This document shows positions 1 to 6,514 of a stretch of DNA of 20,883 bases, piece after piece. Origin of the DNA: an uncultured Desulfuromonadales bacterium (lineage in GTDB: Bacteria; Desulfobacterota; Desulfuromonadia; Desulfuromonadales; Geopsychrobacteraceae); assembly GCA_947259685.1 (NCBI GenBank), contig CAMYNC010000062.1:1-20883 (forward strand), written 5' to 3'. The notes under the pieces were generated by a model, which saw only the letters and a program-made list of their open reading frames with translations, did no database searches and had not been told where the DNA came from. The number at the start of each line of letters is the position of its first letter. Position 1 is the stretch's first letter. Position numbers and translations under genes: made by a program.

Positions 1-93
1 AGAAGAGGACAGGCGCCTGCGGGACCAGTCCCAACTGCCGTTGTCCCGAAAGATCCAAAAGAAATTGGGGATTATGTTGTGAGGTGGGAGTAG
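1..93 (+). CDS. C-terminal end of an unidentified protein (5' end outside window)
   Basis: Frame 1 is open from the left edge to TAG at 91-93 and encodes 30 residues, ending in a charged tail (...PKEIGDYVVRWE). A Shine-Dalgarno sequence (GGGGAGG) overlaps the stop and serves the next ORF, whose ATG lies 8 bp downstream. That spacing is typical of two genes in one operon. I do not recognise the protein. The fragment is too short to exclude a chance open frame, but the tight spacing supports a real gene end. Confidence 0.45.
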   Translation, partial: RRGQAPAGPVPTAVVPKDPKEIGDYVVRWE

Positions 94-101
94 GGGAGGT
101 T

Positions 102-626
102 ATGAATAATATTTGTGTTCCAACAATAAGCGTGACGGACTGGCAGGCTCTGCTGGCTGATCCTGTTAAGCATTGGAAGAAAGGCTACTCTGCTAGATCG
201 TTGGCTTATTGCTGGGAAGAGGCCAGAGGTTTTCCGGATGAAGTACAGCGGCTATTTTCAGAATCAGGGTGCCCCTGTTTTGAAGGTATTGAGCCGTTGC
301 TGGCTATCCCGGAGCATAAGGTCCCTCTGCCTGGTGGGTCTACGCAATCTCAAAATGATATCTTTGTCCTGGCGAGGTCGATTACCGATTTAATTTCGAT
401 AACAATCGAGGGAAAGGTTTCTGAGTCTTTCGGGCTTACTCTTGTAGAGTGGAGTAAAGAGTTGTCTGCGGGAAATTATCTCACGCCCGTTCGCTGCCAC
501 CCTCTCGCCAGAAGTAGGCGCCTTGAGGCGAGGCGCAGAGGACGCAGAGAAACCATTATGCTTCTTGGTTTTAGTCCTAGCTTAAGATCTGGATTCCTCC
601 TCTGCGATCTCTGTGGCTCTGCGTGA
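102..626 (+). CDS. DUF6946-like hypothetical protein, 3' end replaced by a dispersed repeat
   Basis: The product is 174 residues from ATG at 102, which has a strong ribosome site (AGGGGAGG, 92-99). A GTG at 84 would overlap the upstream gene and lacks such a site. Residues 1-125 look like a soluble conserved protein: W14, the stretch around YSARSLAYCWEEA, and a PEHKVPLPGG motif followed by SQNDIFVLAR and ITIEGKV. I recall these from the uncharacterised DUF6946 family, but that is memory, not a search. The last ~49 residues are encoded by the repeat at 479-628 and look non-native (basic, ARSRRLEARRRGRRE). The family is usually longer with a different C-terminus, so this is probably a truncated gene. 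No function can be assigned. Base composition is AT-richer than the minus-strand island. Confidence 0.6.
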   Translation: MNNICVPTISVTDWQALLADPVKHWKKGYSARSLAYCWEEARGFPDEVQRLFSESGCPCFEGIEPLLAIPEHKVPLPGGSTQSQNDIFVLARSITDLISITIEGKVSESFGLTLVEWSKELSAGNYLTPVRCHPLARSRRLEARRRGRRETIMLLGFSPSLRSGFLLCDLCGSA

Positions 627-628
627 GA
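479..628. repeat. 150-bp dispersed palindromic repeat with 8-bp terminal inverted repeats
   Basis: The segment is bounded by TCTCACGC (479-486) and its exact inverse GCGTGAGA (621-628). Inside, the two ends carry related CGCAGAGG-type words in opposite orientation (CGCAGAGGACGCAGAGA near 533-550; its counterpart read on the minus strand near 598-625). This resembles the widespread intergenic 'CTCACGCAGAG...CTCTGCGTGAG' repeats of environmental proteobacteria, which often give spurious ORFs containing AEPQRSQRR-like peptides. It has no coding capacity of its own. It sits between convergent genes and supplies the 3' end of the DUF6946-like ORF, so it may have inserted there or replaced the original gene end. 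It could also act as a bidirectional terminator. Confidence 0.65.
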
Positions 629-650
629 CGGATTATGTTTTTGGTTGATC

Positions 651-1580
651 TCAAATATTTCGTCTGGCCGGCACAATCCGTCCGCTCATCAGGCGCAGAT
701 AATTCCAGTAACGCTCGATACTCGGCCGCAGGGTCTCTTCGGTGACGCCGGAATCGCGGAAGCGGCGCTGCAGGGAAAGATACATCATCAGTGCCTCGCC
801 GGAAAATTCCGGTTCAACATTGATCACATAACGCTCGCCGTCGAACACCTCGAAGACCGGGAAAAGGCCGGAGCGCACCGCCAGTCGGACCAATTCAATT
901 CCCATGGCCGGTTCCGACTTCCAACCGGTCGGGCAGGGGGAAAGGACATGCAGAAATCGAAAACCCCTGGCGTCCAGCGCGAACTGAAGTTTGCGCAGGG
1001 TATCGTCAATATGGGCCAGGGAGATAGAAGCCGCATAGGGGATGCGGTGGGCCGCCATGATCCCCAAGATATCTTTTTTGGTTTTCTGCTTGCCGCGCGG
1101 CGTACTGGTTGTCCAGGCCCCGGCAGGCGTTGCGGACGAGCGCTGACCACCGGTGTTGCCGTAAATTTCGTTATCGTAACAGATATAGAGAATATCCTCG
1201 TTCCGCTCGGCGGCTGCGGAGAGGGTGCCCATGCCGATGTCATAGGTGCCGCCATCACCCGCCAGGCAGATAACCCGCGTCTCTTCACCGTTTAATTGGG
1301 CCACAGCGGCAACCCCGGTGGCCACTGACGCGGCCGAGGCAAAGGTTGACATGATTGTCGGTATGCTGAAGGCGCTTTCCGGGAAACTGCCACCGGTCAC
1401 CGCGCCGCAACAGGCCGGGACGACCAGCTTCAGCTCACGGTCGGCGGCGGCCCGTCTGAGCATCTGCATCAGGTTTGACATGCCACAGCCACCGCAGTTG
1501 CTGTTGCCGGGCCGCATAAGCGGTTCTCTGCGGTCCTGTTCGGTAAGGGCCATTCCATTCAAAGCAGGTTCGTTCATCAT
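651..1580 (-). CDS. 2-oxoacid:acceptor oxidoreductase beta subunit (TPP-binding; phenylglyoxylate dehydrogenase PadI-like)
   Basis: 309 residues, a normal length for the TPP-binding beta chain of pyruvate/2-oxoacid:ferredoxin oxidoreductases. C29 and C32 (CGGCG), C57/C58 (PACCGA) and C216 (SPCPTGW) match the cysteines that hold the proximal 4Fe-4S cluster. GDGG at 108-111 followed by YICYDNEIYGNTGGQRS is the TPP/Mg2+ motif. With the alpha chain and the fused third polypeptide it should make one complex that oxidatively decarboxylates a 2-oxo acid to acyl-CoA in the cytoplasm. The ATG lies in an ATGA overlap with the alpha-subunit stop (1577-1580), implying translational coupling and equal stoichiometry; GGAGGT precedes it. 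It is the last gene of its operon. The substrate is not readable from sequence: phenylglyoxylate, aryl-pyruvates or branched-chain 2-oxo acids are all possible. Confidence 0.9.
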   Translation of the reverse strand: MMNEPALNGMALTEQDRREPLMRPGNSNCGGCGMSNLMQMLRRAAADRELKLVVPACCGAVTGGSFPESAFSIPTIMSTFASAASVATGVAAVAQLNGEETRVICLAGDGGTYDIGMGTLSAAAERNEDILYICYDNEIYGNTGGQRSSATPAGAWTTSTPRGKQKTKKDILGIMAAHRIPYAASISLAHIDDTLRKLQFALDARGFRFLHVLSPCPTGWKSEPAMGIELVRLAVRSGLFPVFEVFDGERYVINVEPEFSGEALMMYLSLQRRFRDSGVTEETLRPSIERYWNYLRLMSGRIVPARRNI

Positions 1581-2737
1581 GCGACCTCCACTATCTGCGG
1601 CGCGCCAGACTCATGGCACTGCTCCAATTCGTTGAGCAGCTTGAGCATATGCTCGGGGCGCACGTCGCCTCCCGCCACGCCAACCATATAGTTCTGCACA
1701 ATGGTTGCTGGCTCGGCGAAGTTGCGCACTTCACCCCAGAGCACTCCGCCGAAACCGATGCTGATATCACGGTCCAGAACCGCGATCCGTTTCTTTCCGG
1801 CAAATATTTTGCGCAGGTCCTCAGCCAGCATGGGGCGGAACATCCGCACCCGCACCGAACCGACCGACTGCCCCTGTTCACGCAGTTGATCGACCACCCT
1901 TTCTGCGGTCACTCCCAGGGTGCCCATGGAGACAATCAGGGTTTCGGCGTCCTCGGCTCGGTAGCTAACCAGCGGATCGGCCGGCCGCCGCCCGAAAATC
2001 TCTGCAAAAGAGTCCTGAATCTCGGCATAAACCTGCCGGGCGGTCAGCATCGCCTGATGATGCTCCATGCGGTGCACCACGGACTGATGCGGCGTCTCGA
2101 TCTGGCCGAGGGTATGGGCGGCCTTGTCCAGTCGATGCGGCACATCGGTCGGCGGCAGAAAGCGATCGACCTGATCTTGAGTGGGGACCTCGACCTGGGC
2201 CATGGTGTGCGACAGGATAAAGCCGTCCATGCAGGAGAGGGCGGGCATCATCACGCGCGGATCCTCGGCCAGTTTGAAGGCACAGAGCACCGTATCGAAA
2301 ACCTCCTGATTGTCGGCAGAGTAAAGCTGCAGCCAACCCAGATCTCTCATCATCAGCGAATCGCCATGATCCGCCCAGATATTCCAGGGTGGGCCGAGCG
2401 TCCGGTTGGCGACCGACATAACAATCGGCAGTCGAAAACCAGCCGCCGCCAAGCAGTTTTCGACCATATAGGCCAGACCGTTAGAACAGGTGGTGGTGAA
2501 GGAGCGGGCGCCGGACGAAGAGGCGCCGATACAGATCCCCATAGCGTTATGCTCGCTGTCGGCCCGCACCACCTTGCCCTTCTCGATCTCCTGTCCGCAC
2601 AGATATTCCATGCATTCGGTTGACGGAGTAATCGGGTAAACCCCGCTGCAGAATCCTCTGGCCGTGCGGTTTGCCCGGCCTGCCAGGGTCGCCGACAGGG
2701 CCGCGGCATGATTGGCACTGATCAACTCAACAGCCAT
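1577..2737 (-). CDS. 2-oxoacid:acceptor oxidoreductase alpha subunit (PorA/PadG-like)
   Basis: 386 residues with the N-terminal pyrimidine-binding domain and the C-terminal transketolase-like domain of the PorA family. Visible markers are YPITPSTECMEYL (34-46), the Glu of DSEHNAM (E62), which in this family activates the TPP pyrimidine, TTTCSNGL (81-88) and the WADHGDSLMMRDLGW block (121-135) typical of pyruvate:ferredoxin oxidoreductase alpha chains. The length is closer to PadG of phenylglyoxylate:NAD+ oxidoreductase than to the one-chain PFORs. The start overlaps the upstream fusion gene by 11 bp with AAAGGA as ribosome site. The stop overlaps the beta start by 4 bp. The enzyme should be cytoplasmic and oxygen-sensitive. 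The specific 2-oxo acid is uncertain. Confidence 0.9.
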   Translation of the reverse strand: MAVELISANHAAALSATLAGRANRTARGFCSGVYPITPSTECMEYLCGQEIEKGKVVRADSEHNAMGICIGASSSGARSFTTTCSNGLAYMVENCLAAAGFRLPIVMSVANRTLGPPWNIWADHGDSLMMRDLGWLQLYSADNQEVFDTVLCAFKLAEDPRVMMPALSCMDGFILSHTMAQVEVPTQDQVDRFLPPTDVPHRLDKAAHTLGQIETPHQSVVHRMEHHQAMLTARQVYAEIQDSFAEIFGRRPADPLVSYRAEDAETLIVSMGTLGVTAERVVDQLREQGQSVGSVRVRMFRPMLAEDLRKIFAGKKRIAVLDRDISIGFGGVLWGEVRNFAEPATIVQNYMVGVAGGDVRPEHMLKLLNELEQCHESGAPQIVEVA

Positions 2738-5027
2738 CGCTTAATCCTTTATCGTTTAAATCCATGGCCCGCCTTGGACATTCAGCCACGCAGATACCAC
2801 AGCCTTTGCAATACTCTTCATCAATCCGGTAACCGCCGTTGCTGCGGGAGATAACCCCGTCGGGACAATAAACCAGGCAGGTATCGCACTGGGTGCAGCG
2901 ACCACAGGAGAAACAGCGCTCCGCCTCATCCTGACTGAACAGCCCCAGTTTGACCTCCTCGAAGCTGTCCCGGTAATTTTCCAGCGCCTTGTGCCGATCT
3001 TGATGCGGTGCGAGGATCGGAAAGTGTGAGAAACGAACCTGAGCCGGTGCCACCAGAGAACCTTGCTGCAACTGCGTCGTTCCGGATTCGGTTCCGTCCA
3101 GGCTGGCCAGAGCAGCCAGGGCAGTCAGTCTGCCGTTGCCAATGGCGTGGGTTACGGTGCCGTCAGCGGTTGAACAATCGCCGGCAAACCAGATATTGAG
3201 CGGTTCTTCGGCGGACCAGGCTCTGGCATCACGCAGCTGCCAGGCATCCGGCAGCAGGCCTATTTCGTTCTCCTGGCCCAGGGCCAGCAAGACCTTGGAG
3301 CAGGTCAATTCGGTTGTTCGCTCGGTCACCAGCGGCCGCCGGCGACCATCGGCATCGGCTTCGCCCAGTTCGACCTCGGCCAACACAATTCCGGCGACAT
3401 AACCGACCCCGCGAAAGGCGACCGGCTGGCGTAAGGGAAGCAGTTGTACGCCTTCGCGCATGGCGTCTTCAATCTCTTCAGCGATGGCGGGCATTTCCTC
3501 ACGACTGCGGCGATAGACCAGCTTGACTGAAGAGGCTCCGCTGCGCAAGGCGCTGCGGGCACAGTCGATGGCGGTGTTGCCGCCGCCGATGACAACCACG
3601 TCGCCGGAGAGTTTTGCTTGCGATTTGTCCGCGCGACTGCTGGCCAGAAAGTCGAGCCCTTGCTCAATGCCGTCGAGAGATTCCCCGGCGGCGGCGAGGG
3701 TATAGGCGTCGCTGAAGCCTTTGCTGACGATGACCGCGTCGTACTCCTGGTGCAGGCGCTGCATTTCTGCCTTGTCGACCGGGTGATTGCACTGGCTACG
3801 GATTCCCAGCGAGAGGATGCGCTTCAGGTCGCGCTCCAACACCTCGTCCGGCAAACGGTAGACCGGGATGCCGTAACGCAGGACGCCGCCGAGTTTCTCT
3901 GCTTTTTCGAAGATGGTCACCTGATGGCCGCGCAGCGCCAACTGATACGCTGCGCTCAAACCGGCGGGGCCGCCGCCGACCACCGCCAGAGAACGGACCT
4001 TGTCTGCCTTGTCCGCCTTCAGCTTCAGTTCAGAATGGTCCGAGATCCAGCGCTCCAGACTGCGGATATTGACCGCGCCGTCCATTTGAATGCGATTGCA
4101 TTCGTGCATGCAGGGGGCTGGACAGACCCGGCCGCAGACTGAAGGCAGAGCCTGGGTGCGGAGTAAAACCTCGGCCGCGGCGTCGGGTCCGGAGGTTTTC
4201 AGCGCTTGAATGAAGCCGACCACGTCGTTGCCTGCCGGGCAGGCATGATTGCAGGGGGCGAGATAATCTTCATAACCGGGAAGCTGAGTACTCCAGCTTC
4301 CGGTTTTTAATCTGGTCGGAATATCCTCGGCATGCTCGGTCTGCGGCTTAACCGGCGGCAGGCTGGTTTCCAGCTCACCGCCAACGGCCTCTCCTGTCAC
4401 AGCGCTGGCAGCTTGCTGGATCCGCACTTTGAGATAGGCCTCTTTGGCCGCCACCAGGTCATATGACAGACCCATTCTGGGATAGGCCTCTTCCAGCACC
4501 TCAAACGGCAGGCCGAGGAGCTTGGCGTAGGCGCCGACGAGGGTGGTGTTAATGATAACCACGGTGCTGGTGCCGATGCCATGCTTGCGGGCGATCCCTG
4601 TGGCGTCGATGATCCCGAAACGGTAATCGGTGAACTGCTCGCCATATTTCTCCGCCCGTTCGGCACTGTTGAGCAGGATGACCGCACCGGCAGCGACGCC
4701 GTCCAGCACCTGTGGTCCAAGCAGGGCCGCGTCGAGAACCAGCAGATGATTCGGCTGGTAAACCTTGTTGCGGTTTTTGATCGGAACGCGATTAACCCGG
4801 GTAAAGGCACGGACCGGAGCACCGGAACGTTCGGCCCCATAATCGCCAAAAGTCTGCACGTTCAGCCCCATTTGTGCATAGATCGCAGCAATCAGCTTGG
4901 CGCAGGTCACGCCGCCCTGACCACCACGACCGTGCAGACGAATCTCCAACGGGAAAGAGATATCGCTTGGCAAACCTGCTTTAGCTGAATCTGCTTCTAT
5001 GGAAGGTTTTGACTTTTGTTGACCCAT
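2727..5027 (-). CDS. Fused gamma-epsilon-delta chain of a PadEFGHI-type NAD-linked 2-oxoacid oxidoreductase
   Basis: 766 residues in three parts. Residues ~27-215: 2-oxoacid oxidoreductase gamma domain (RLHGRGGQGGVT, DYGAERSGAPVRAF). Residues ~255-650: a GltD-like flavoprotein, with cysteines in CNHACPAG and VCGRVCPAPCMHEC for Fe-S, an FAD site VVGGGPAG (349-356) and an NAD(P)H site VIGGGNTA (479-486). Residues ~700-752: two 4Fe-4S ferredoxin motifs (CFSCGRCTQCDTCLVYCP and CKGCGICVAECP). In Azoarcus phenylglyoxylate:NAD+ oxidoreductase these parts are separate PadE, PadH and PadF subunits. Here electrons from the alpha/beta chains probably pass through the Fe-S domains to FAD and NAD+. The frame is open to ATG at 5132, 7 bp after the upstream gene, but the domain starts far inside and ATG 5027 has the best ribosome site (GGAG, 6 nt spacing), so I prefer 5027. 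Confidence 0.88.
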   Translation of the reverse strand: MGQQKSKPSIEADSAKAGLPSDISFPLEIRLHGRGGQGGVTCAKLIAAIYAQMGLNVQTFGDYGAERSGAPVRAFTRVNRVPIKNRNKVYQPNHLLVLDAALLGPQVLDGVAAGAVILLNSAERAEKYGEQFTDYRFGIIDATGIARKHGIGTSTVVIINTTLVGAYAKLLGLPFEVLEEAYPRMGLSYDLVAAKEAYLKVRIQQAASAVTGEAVGGELETSLPPVKPQTEHAEDIPTRLKTGSWSTQLPGYEDYLAPCNHACPAGNDVVGFIQALKTSGPDAAAEVLLRTQALPSVCGRVCPAPCMHECNRIQMDGAVNIRSLERWISDHSELKLKADKADKVRSLAVVGGGPAGLSAAYQLALRGHQVTIFEKAEKLGGVLRYGIPVYRLPDEVLERDLKRILSLGIRSQCNHPVDKAEMQRLHQEYDAVIVSKGFSDAYTLAAAGESLDGIEQGLDFLASSRADKSQAKLSGDVVVIGGGNTAIDCARSALRSGASSVKLVYRRSREEMPAIAEEIEDAMREGVQLLPLRQPVAFRGVGYVAGIVLAEVELGEADADGRRRPLVTERTTELTCSKVLLALGQENEIGLLPDAWQLRDARAWSAEEPLNIWFAGDCSTADGTVTHAIGNGRLTALAALASLDGTESGTTQLQQGSLVAPAQVRFSHFPILAPHQDRHKALENYRDSFEEVKLGLFSQDEAERCFSCGRCTQCDTCLVYCPDGVISRSNGGYRIDEEYCKGCGICVAECPRRAMDLNDKGLSDGC

Positions 5028-5139
5028 TAATTGCTCCACTCCACCATATTGCGGCTGACATACGCGAACAGAAACCTTACCTGAACAATGCTCAGTGTTC
5101 ATTTTACTCTTTATCTGGCCAATAAGAGCCATCGCCTGC

Positions 5140-6195
5140 TTAATTCTTGGTGAAACGCTCTTCGGCCATCAGATCCGCAATAACATTGGTCGGCAGATTT
5201 TGCCGTTCGGCGCGAATGAAGATCTCCTGTAGGCTGTCGTAGATTGCGTTGATATGCTGATTCAACTTCAATTCGTCGAAACCGATCTGCTCGAAGTAGA
5301 CATCGATGATACCGCCGGCATTGATCACATAGTCGGGCGCATAGAGTATGTTGCGCTCTTTCAACTCTAGCCCGTGGCGGCGCTCGGCTAGCTGGTTATT
5401 CGCAGCTCCAGCAATGATGCTGGCTTGGAGTTGTGGGATGGAACTATCGTTGAGAATCGCCCCTAAGGCACAAGGTGCGAAAACGTCGACCGGCTGGGAG
5501 AAGATGTCTTTGGGTGCGACAGCAGTGGCGCCCAGTTTGCGGACTGCAGCCTCAACCCGTTTGCTATCGGTGTCGGCGACCCAGAGTTTGACGCCAGCGT
5601 GACTGAGCAGTTCAGCCAGTCGGTAACCGACATTCCCTAACCCCTGAATGGCGACCCGCAGACCGGTCAGTTCATCCAGGCCCAGTTGAAAATTTACCGC
5701 AGCTCGCAGACCGTTGAAGGTGCCCAAGGCGGTACTGGGTGAGGGGTCACCGCTGCGCAGCTCGCCGCCGAGGGTGCGCTTTTGGTGGATACCGGTGATA
5801 TAGGGTGTCTCCTTGGCCATGACGATCAGATCGGCCACACAGGTGCCGGAATCTTCAGCAGCCACATAGTCGCCGTGCAGTTCGTTGAGGAAGCGACCCA
5901 TGGCGCGCAACAGGGCTTCACTTTTGTCTTTGCGCGGATCGCCGATGATTACCGACTTGCCGCCCCCCAGCTTGAGGTCGGCCATGGCCGATTTATAGGT
6001 CATCCCTTTCGACAGTCGCAGCACATCGTTCAGCGCATCTTCTTCAGAGGCGTAGGGCCACATCCGGCAGCCGCCGAGGGCGACGCCACGGCTGGTGTTG
6101 TGGATGGCGATAATCGCTTTGAGTCCGGTCTGCTGGTCCTGGCAGAAGACAACCTGCTCATGTTCCGAGATGTTATTCTTGCTGGTGATTTCCAT
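5140..6195 (-). CDS. Leucine dehydrogenase-type amino acid dehydrogenase (Glu/Leu/Phe/Val dehydrogenase family)
   Basis: 351 residues. It should deaminate an amino acid to its 2-oxo acid with NAD+, feeding the downstream oxidoreductase. Catalytic residues fall at the same numbers as in Bacillus leucine dehydrogenase: K68 (MTYK), K80 (GGGK) and D115 (AAED). The Rossmann motif GLGNVG is at 185-190. Side-chain pocket positions read L40, A113, I296 and V299, i.e. the aliphatic (leucine dehydrogenase) pattern rather than the Gly/Leu pattern of phenylalanine dehydrogenases, so Leu/Val/Ile is favoured. A longer frame reaches 6345, but ATG 6195 has GGAG at 6-nt spacing, matches the usual N-terminus, and lies just downstream of a sigma-54 promoter that sits inside the longer frame. 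First gene of a four-gene operon. Confidence 0.9.
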   Translation of the reverse strand: MEITSKNNISEHEQVVFCQDQQTGLKAIIAIHNTSRGVALGGCRMWPYASEEDALNDVLRLSKGMTYKSAMADLKLGGGKSVIIGDPRKDKSEALLRAMGRFLNELHGDYVAAEDSGTCVADLIVMAKETPYITGIHQKRTLGGELRSGDPSPSTALGTFNGLRAAVNFQLGLDELTGLRVAIQGLGNVGYRLAELLSHAGVKLWVADTDSKRVEAAVRKLGATAVAPKDIFSQPVDVFAPCALGAILNDSSIPQLQASIIAGAANNQLAERRHGLELKERNILYAPDYVINAGGIIDVYFEQIGFDELKLNQHINAIYDSLQEIFIRAERQNLPTNVIADLMAEERFTKN

Positions 6196-6247
6196 CCTCA
6201 ACTCCTGATTCTCCCCCTGAACGCAACTGGTCACAGCACTATTACTT

Positions 6248-6263
6248 AGCAACCAGCTTGCCA
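6248..6263 (-). promoter_or_regulatory. Sigma-54 (-24/-12) promoter for the dehydrogenase/oxidoreductase operon
   Basis: On the minus strand the sequence is TGGCAAGCTGGTTGCT. It matches the RpoN consensus TGGCACGNNNNTTGCW at every specified position but one (A for C at position 6), with the exact GG-N10-GC spacing. Transcription would start near 6237, giving a ~40-nt leader containing the GGAG ribosome site of the gene starting at 6195. Confidence 0.78.
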
Positions 6264-6356
6264 TCTTTGACAAAAGTGAAAATTGTTTTACTGGGAATTT
6301 ATTGAACTGTTTCCTTGAGTTGCTAACTCGTTGGAAATTATGCAAATAAAATCGTT

Positions 6357-6374
6357 TGGAAAATTACGTTCACC
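6357..6374. promoter_or_regulatory. Weak third copy of the TGGAAAC/GTTTCCA-type site
   Basis: TGGAAAATTACGTTCACC keeps the left half-site (TGGAAA) and the central GTT of the right half but is otherwise degenerate. Its centre is exactly 70 bp from that of the next site, which is why I list it. It could be coincidence. Confidence 0.3.
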
Positions 6375-6426
6375 GGCTGGGGAGTTGGCTGACCGGAACG
6401 ATTCTGGGGGACAGGTTGAAGTGGCG

Positions 6427-6444
6427 TGGAAACCAATGGTTCCA
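6427..6444. promoter_or_regulatory. 18-bp palindromic candidate enhancer site (copy 2)
   Basis: TGGAAACCAATGGTTCCA. It shares TGGAAAC-N4-G-(T/G)-TTCCA with the site at 6497-6514. It lies ~165-180 bp upstream of the sigma-54 promoter, a usual distance for the enhancer of a sigma-54 activator. The likely binder is the TyrR-like protein encoded next door (inference). Confidence 0.55.
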
Positions 6445-6496
6445 TTCCGGAGAGATTTCTTTTTTAACTAGCCGAAATAGTTAGATTAAATAGCTT

Positions 6497-6514
6497 TGGA
6501 AACTTTAGTTTCCA
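6497..6514. promoter_or_regulatory. 18-bp palindromic candidate enhancer site (copy 1), overlapping the regulator stop codon
   Basis: TGGAAACTTTAGTTTCCA: perfect 8-bp inverted repeat with a 2-bp centre, overlapping the TAA stop (6505-6507) of the regulator gene. As RNA it could form a short A/U-rich hairpin, but no U-run follows, so a DNA-binding site shared with copy 2 is the better reading than a terminator. Confidence 0.55.

Larger units (their letters stand above)
6196..6504. other. 309-bp regulatory gap with no gene
   Basis: AT-rich intergenic stretch between the TyrR-like regulator gene and the amino acid dehydrogenase gene. It holds a sigma-54 promoter near the dehydrogenase and two good plus one weak 18-bp palindromic sites farther upstream, listed separately. 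A small inverted repeat GAGTT-GCT-AACTC lies at 6317-6329. I see no convincing IHF consensus (WATCAANNNNTTR), although the AT-rich stretch between promoter and palindromes is where DNA bending would be expected. The in-frame extension of the dehydrogenase ORF into this gap is judged non-coding. Confidence 0.7.

Noticed and set aside
645..1295. 216-codon plus-strand frame opposite the beta subunit
   Set aside because: Antisense to a gene with all expected TPP and Fe-S motifs; no independent support.
1613..2623. 336-codon plus-strand open frame opposite the oxidoreductase alpha gene
   Set aside because: Antisense shadow of a clear alpha-subunit gene in a GC-rich region; His/Arg/Gly-rich composition, no domain, no ribosome site.
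5028..5132. N-terminal 35-residue extension of the fusion protein
   Set aside because: No domain in the extension and weaker ribosome sites at ATG 5132 and ATG 5102 than at ATG 5027; not excluded, since 5132 is only 7 bp from the upstream stop.
6497..6514. Intrinsic terminator for the TyrR-like gene
   Set aside because: Stem is A/T-rich with a 2-nt centre, overlaps the stop codon and lacks a U-run; the matching palindrome 70 bp away supports a protein-binding site.
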